From an uncultured Micrococcales bacterium (GTDB lineage: Bacteria > Actinomycetota > Actinomycetes > Actinomycetales > Microbacteriaceae), in the NCBI GenBank assembly GCA_937919125.1, contig CALFOB010000082.1, forward strand, positions 1 through 7,467: a DNA stretch of 7,467 nucleotides, in the 5' to 3' direction. Made by a program: the position numbers and the translations under genes. Below, in pieces: positions 6,445-7,467 of this stretch (position 1 is the stretch's first letter; the number at the start of each line of letters is the position of its first letter). The notes below the pieces were generated by a model. That model was not told the origin of the DNA, ran no database searches, and worked only from the letters and a program-made list of their open reading frames with translations.

Positions 6445-7467
6445 TTAGGCCTTGTAGCGAGGGAAAGCTGCTGCACCTGGGTAGTACGCAGCATCAGCTA
6501 GTTCTTCTTCAATGCGTAGTAGCTGGTTGTATTTAGCAACTCTTTCACTTCTCGCAGGAGCACCTGTCTTAATCTGTCCTGCGTTAGTTGCAACAGCAAG
6601 GTCAGAGATGAAAGTGTCTTCTGTTTCACCTGAACGGTGCGAGATGATTGCCTTCATGCCTGATCTCTGAGCTAGAGCAACTGCATCTAAAGTCTCTGTA
6701 AGAGTACCGATTTGGTTTACCTTAACCAGGATTGCGTTACCTGCTAGTTCATCAATACCCTTCTGCAAACGAGCAGGGTTTGTTACATACAAGTCATCGC
6801 CAACAAGCTGAACCTTGTTACCTAGTGCAGCAGTAATCTTGGTCCAACCAGCCCAGTCATCTTCAGCTAGTGGATCTTCAATAGAAACTAGTGGGAAGTC
6901 AGCAACAAGAGTCTCGTAGTAAGAAATCATTTCTTCACGAGTTAGTTCTTTACCTTCAAAGCTGTAACGCTCTGTCTTCTCGTCATAGAACTCAGTGGCA
7001 GCAACATCTAGAGCAAGACCGAAGTGCTTACCTAGAACATAACCTGAACCGTTGATTGCTTCTGAGATAAGTTCTAGAGCTGCACGGTTAGTTGGTAGAT
7101 CAGGAGCAAAGCCACCCTCATCTCCTAGACCGGTTGCTAGGTTCTTTGAGTTAAGTAGAGCCTTTAGTGAGTGATAAACCTCAGTACCTGCACGAAGTGC
7201 TTCTGAGAATGAATCAAAACCGATAGGAACAATCATGAACTCCTGGATGTCAACACCGTTGTCAGCGTGAGATCCACCATTGATGATGTTCATCAAAGGA
7301 ACTGGAAGTGTGTAAGCGTTAGGTCCACCTAGGTAGCGGTATAGCGGCTGACCAGTTGACTCAGCAGCTGCACGAGCGTTAGCAAGTGAAACACCAAGGA
7401 TTGCGTTAGCTCCTAGGTTTGACTTGGTTGGAGTTCCATCCATACGGATTAGAGCAGCATCAACAAG
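6445..7467 (-). CDS. eno: Enolase, 5'-truncated by window edge
   Basis: Glycolytic enzyme interconverting 2-phosphoglycerate and phosphoenolpyruvate with Mg2+ in the cytoplasm. 340 codons are present; the first, CTT, is the base triplet at the window edge. The frame is open throughout, so the internal Met at 7443 is not the start. By alignment to E. coli enolase from memory, about 85-90 N-terminal residues lie outside. Active-site landmarks (numbered from the first codon here) are intact: GGSHADN (H67), IQEFM (E76), GDEGG (E117), LALDVA (D154), SIEDP (E197), VGDD (223-225), ILVKVNQIG (K249 as general base), SHRSGETEDT (276-285) and IKTGAPARSER (K300). It ends in tandem stops TAATAA, 8 nt before ftsB. 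Leucine coding is strongly biased to CTA. The promoter is not in the window. Confidence 0.97.
   Translation of the reverse strand, partial: LVDAALIRMDGTPTKSNLGANAILGVSLANARAAAESTGQPLYRYLGGPNAYTLPVPLMNIINGGSHADNGVDIQEFMIVPIGFDSFSEALRAGTEVYHSLKALLNSKNLATGLGDEGGFAPDLPTNRAALELISEAINGSGYVLGKHFGLALDVAATEFYDEKTERYSFEGKELTREEMISYYETLVADFPLVSIEDPLAEDDWAGWTKITAALGNKVQLVGDDLYVTNPARLQKGIDELAGNAILVKVNQIGTLTETLDAVALAQRSGMKAIISHRSGETEDTFISDLAVATNAGQIKTGAPARSERVAKYNQLLRIEEELADAAYYPGAAAFPRYKA

Noticed and set aside
7441..7443. ATG at 7443 as the enolase start
   Set aside because: The frame continues open to the window edge, with upstream residues LVDAALIR matching internal enolase sequence. The first domain of the enzyme would be missing otherwise.

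Overview
The window is a contig-end fragment from an actinobacterium with fairly low GC (mid-40s % by eye). It carries three gene blocks, almost all on the minus strand. The eno–ftsB–DUF501 order and the DUF501 family itself are typical of Actinobacteria. The FtsB-like protein ends in a Trp-containing tail (around W154) that resembles Microbacteriaceae homologues. Short spacers, overlapping genes and moderate GC fit a small-genome planktonic Microbacteriaceae-like organism (inference; not placed by any search).

Layout, left to right. Bases 1-29 are not genomic: they match the end of an Illumina TruSeq adapter. Bases 30-1046 (minus) are a threonine ammonia-lyase (ilvA, TdcB-like type) whose C-terminus is lost at the contig end. 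A 125-bp divergent spacer with a plausible ilvA -10 box leads to 1172-2362 (plus), a YcaQ/AZL winged-helix DNA glycosylase-family gene. Its 3' end overlaps by 27 bp the convergent pair lemA-htpX (3815 down to 2336), a small membrane protein and a membrane zinc protease. A 104-bp spacer separates lemA from a tRNA gene (3920-3992, minus) with anticodon UAA and a short variable loop.

The right part (7467 down to about 3920, minus) is a compact array: enolase (5' end outside the window), ftsB, a DUF501 domain continuous with an NDH-2-like NADH dehydrogenase, and then the tRNA. Spacers are 8 nt, then a 1-nt TAATG overlap, then no stop codon at all between DUF501 and the dehydrogenase, then 18 nt to the tRNA. 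Glycolysis, septum assembly and respiratory NADH oxidation may therefore be carried on one transcript.

Most notable points: the in-frame DUF501/NDH-2 fusion, which has a well-placed internal start; the class-I-shaped tRNA-Leu(UAA); and a strong preference for the leucine codon CTA in enolase (21 of 38 by hand count, against one CTG). I saw no CRISPR array, insertion sequence, phage gene or defence system. No gene-free stretch exceeds 125 bp.
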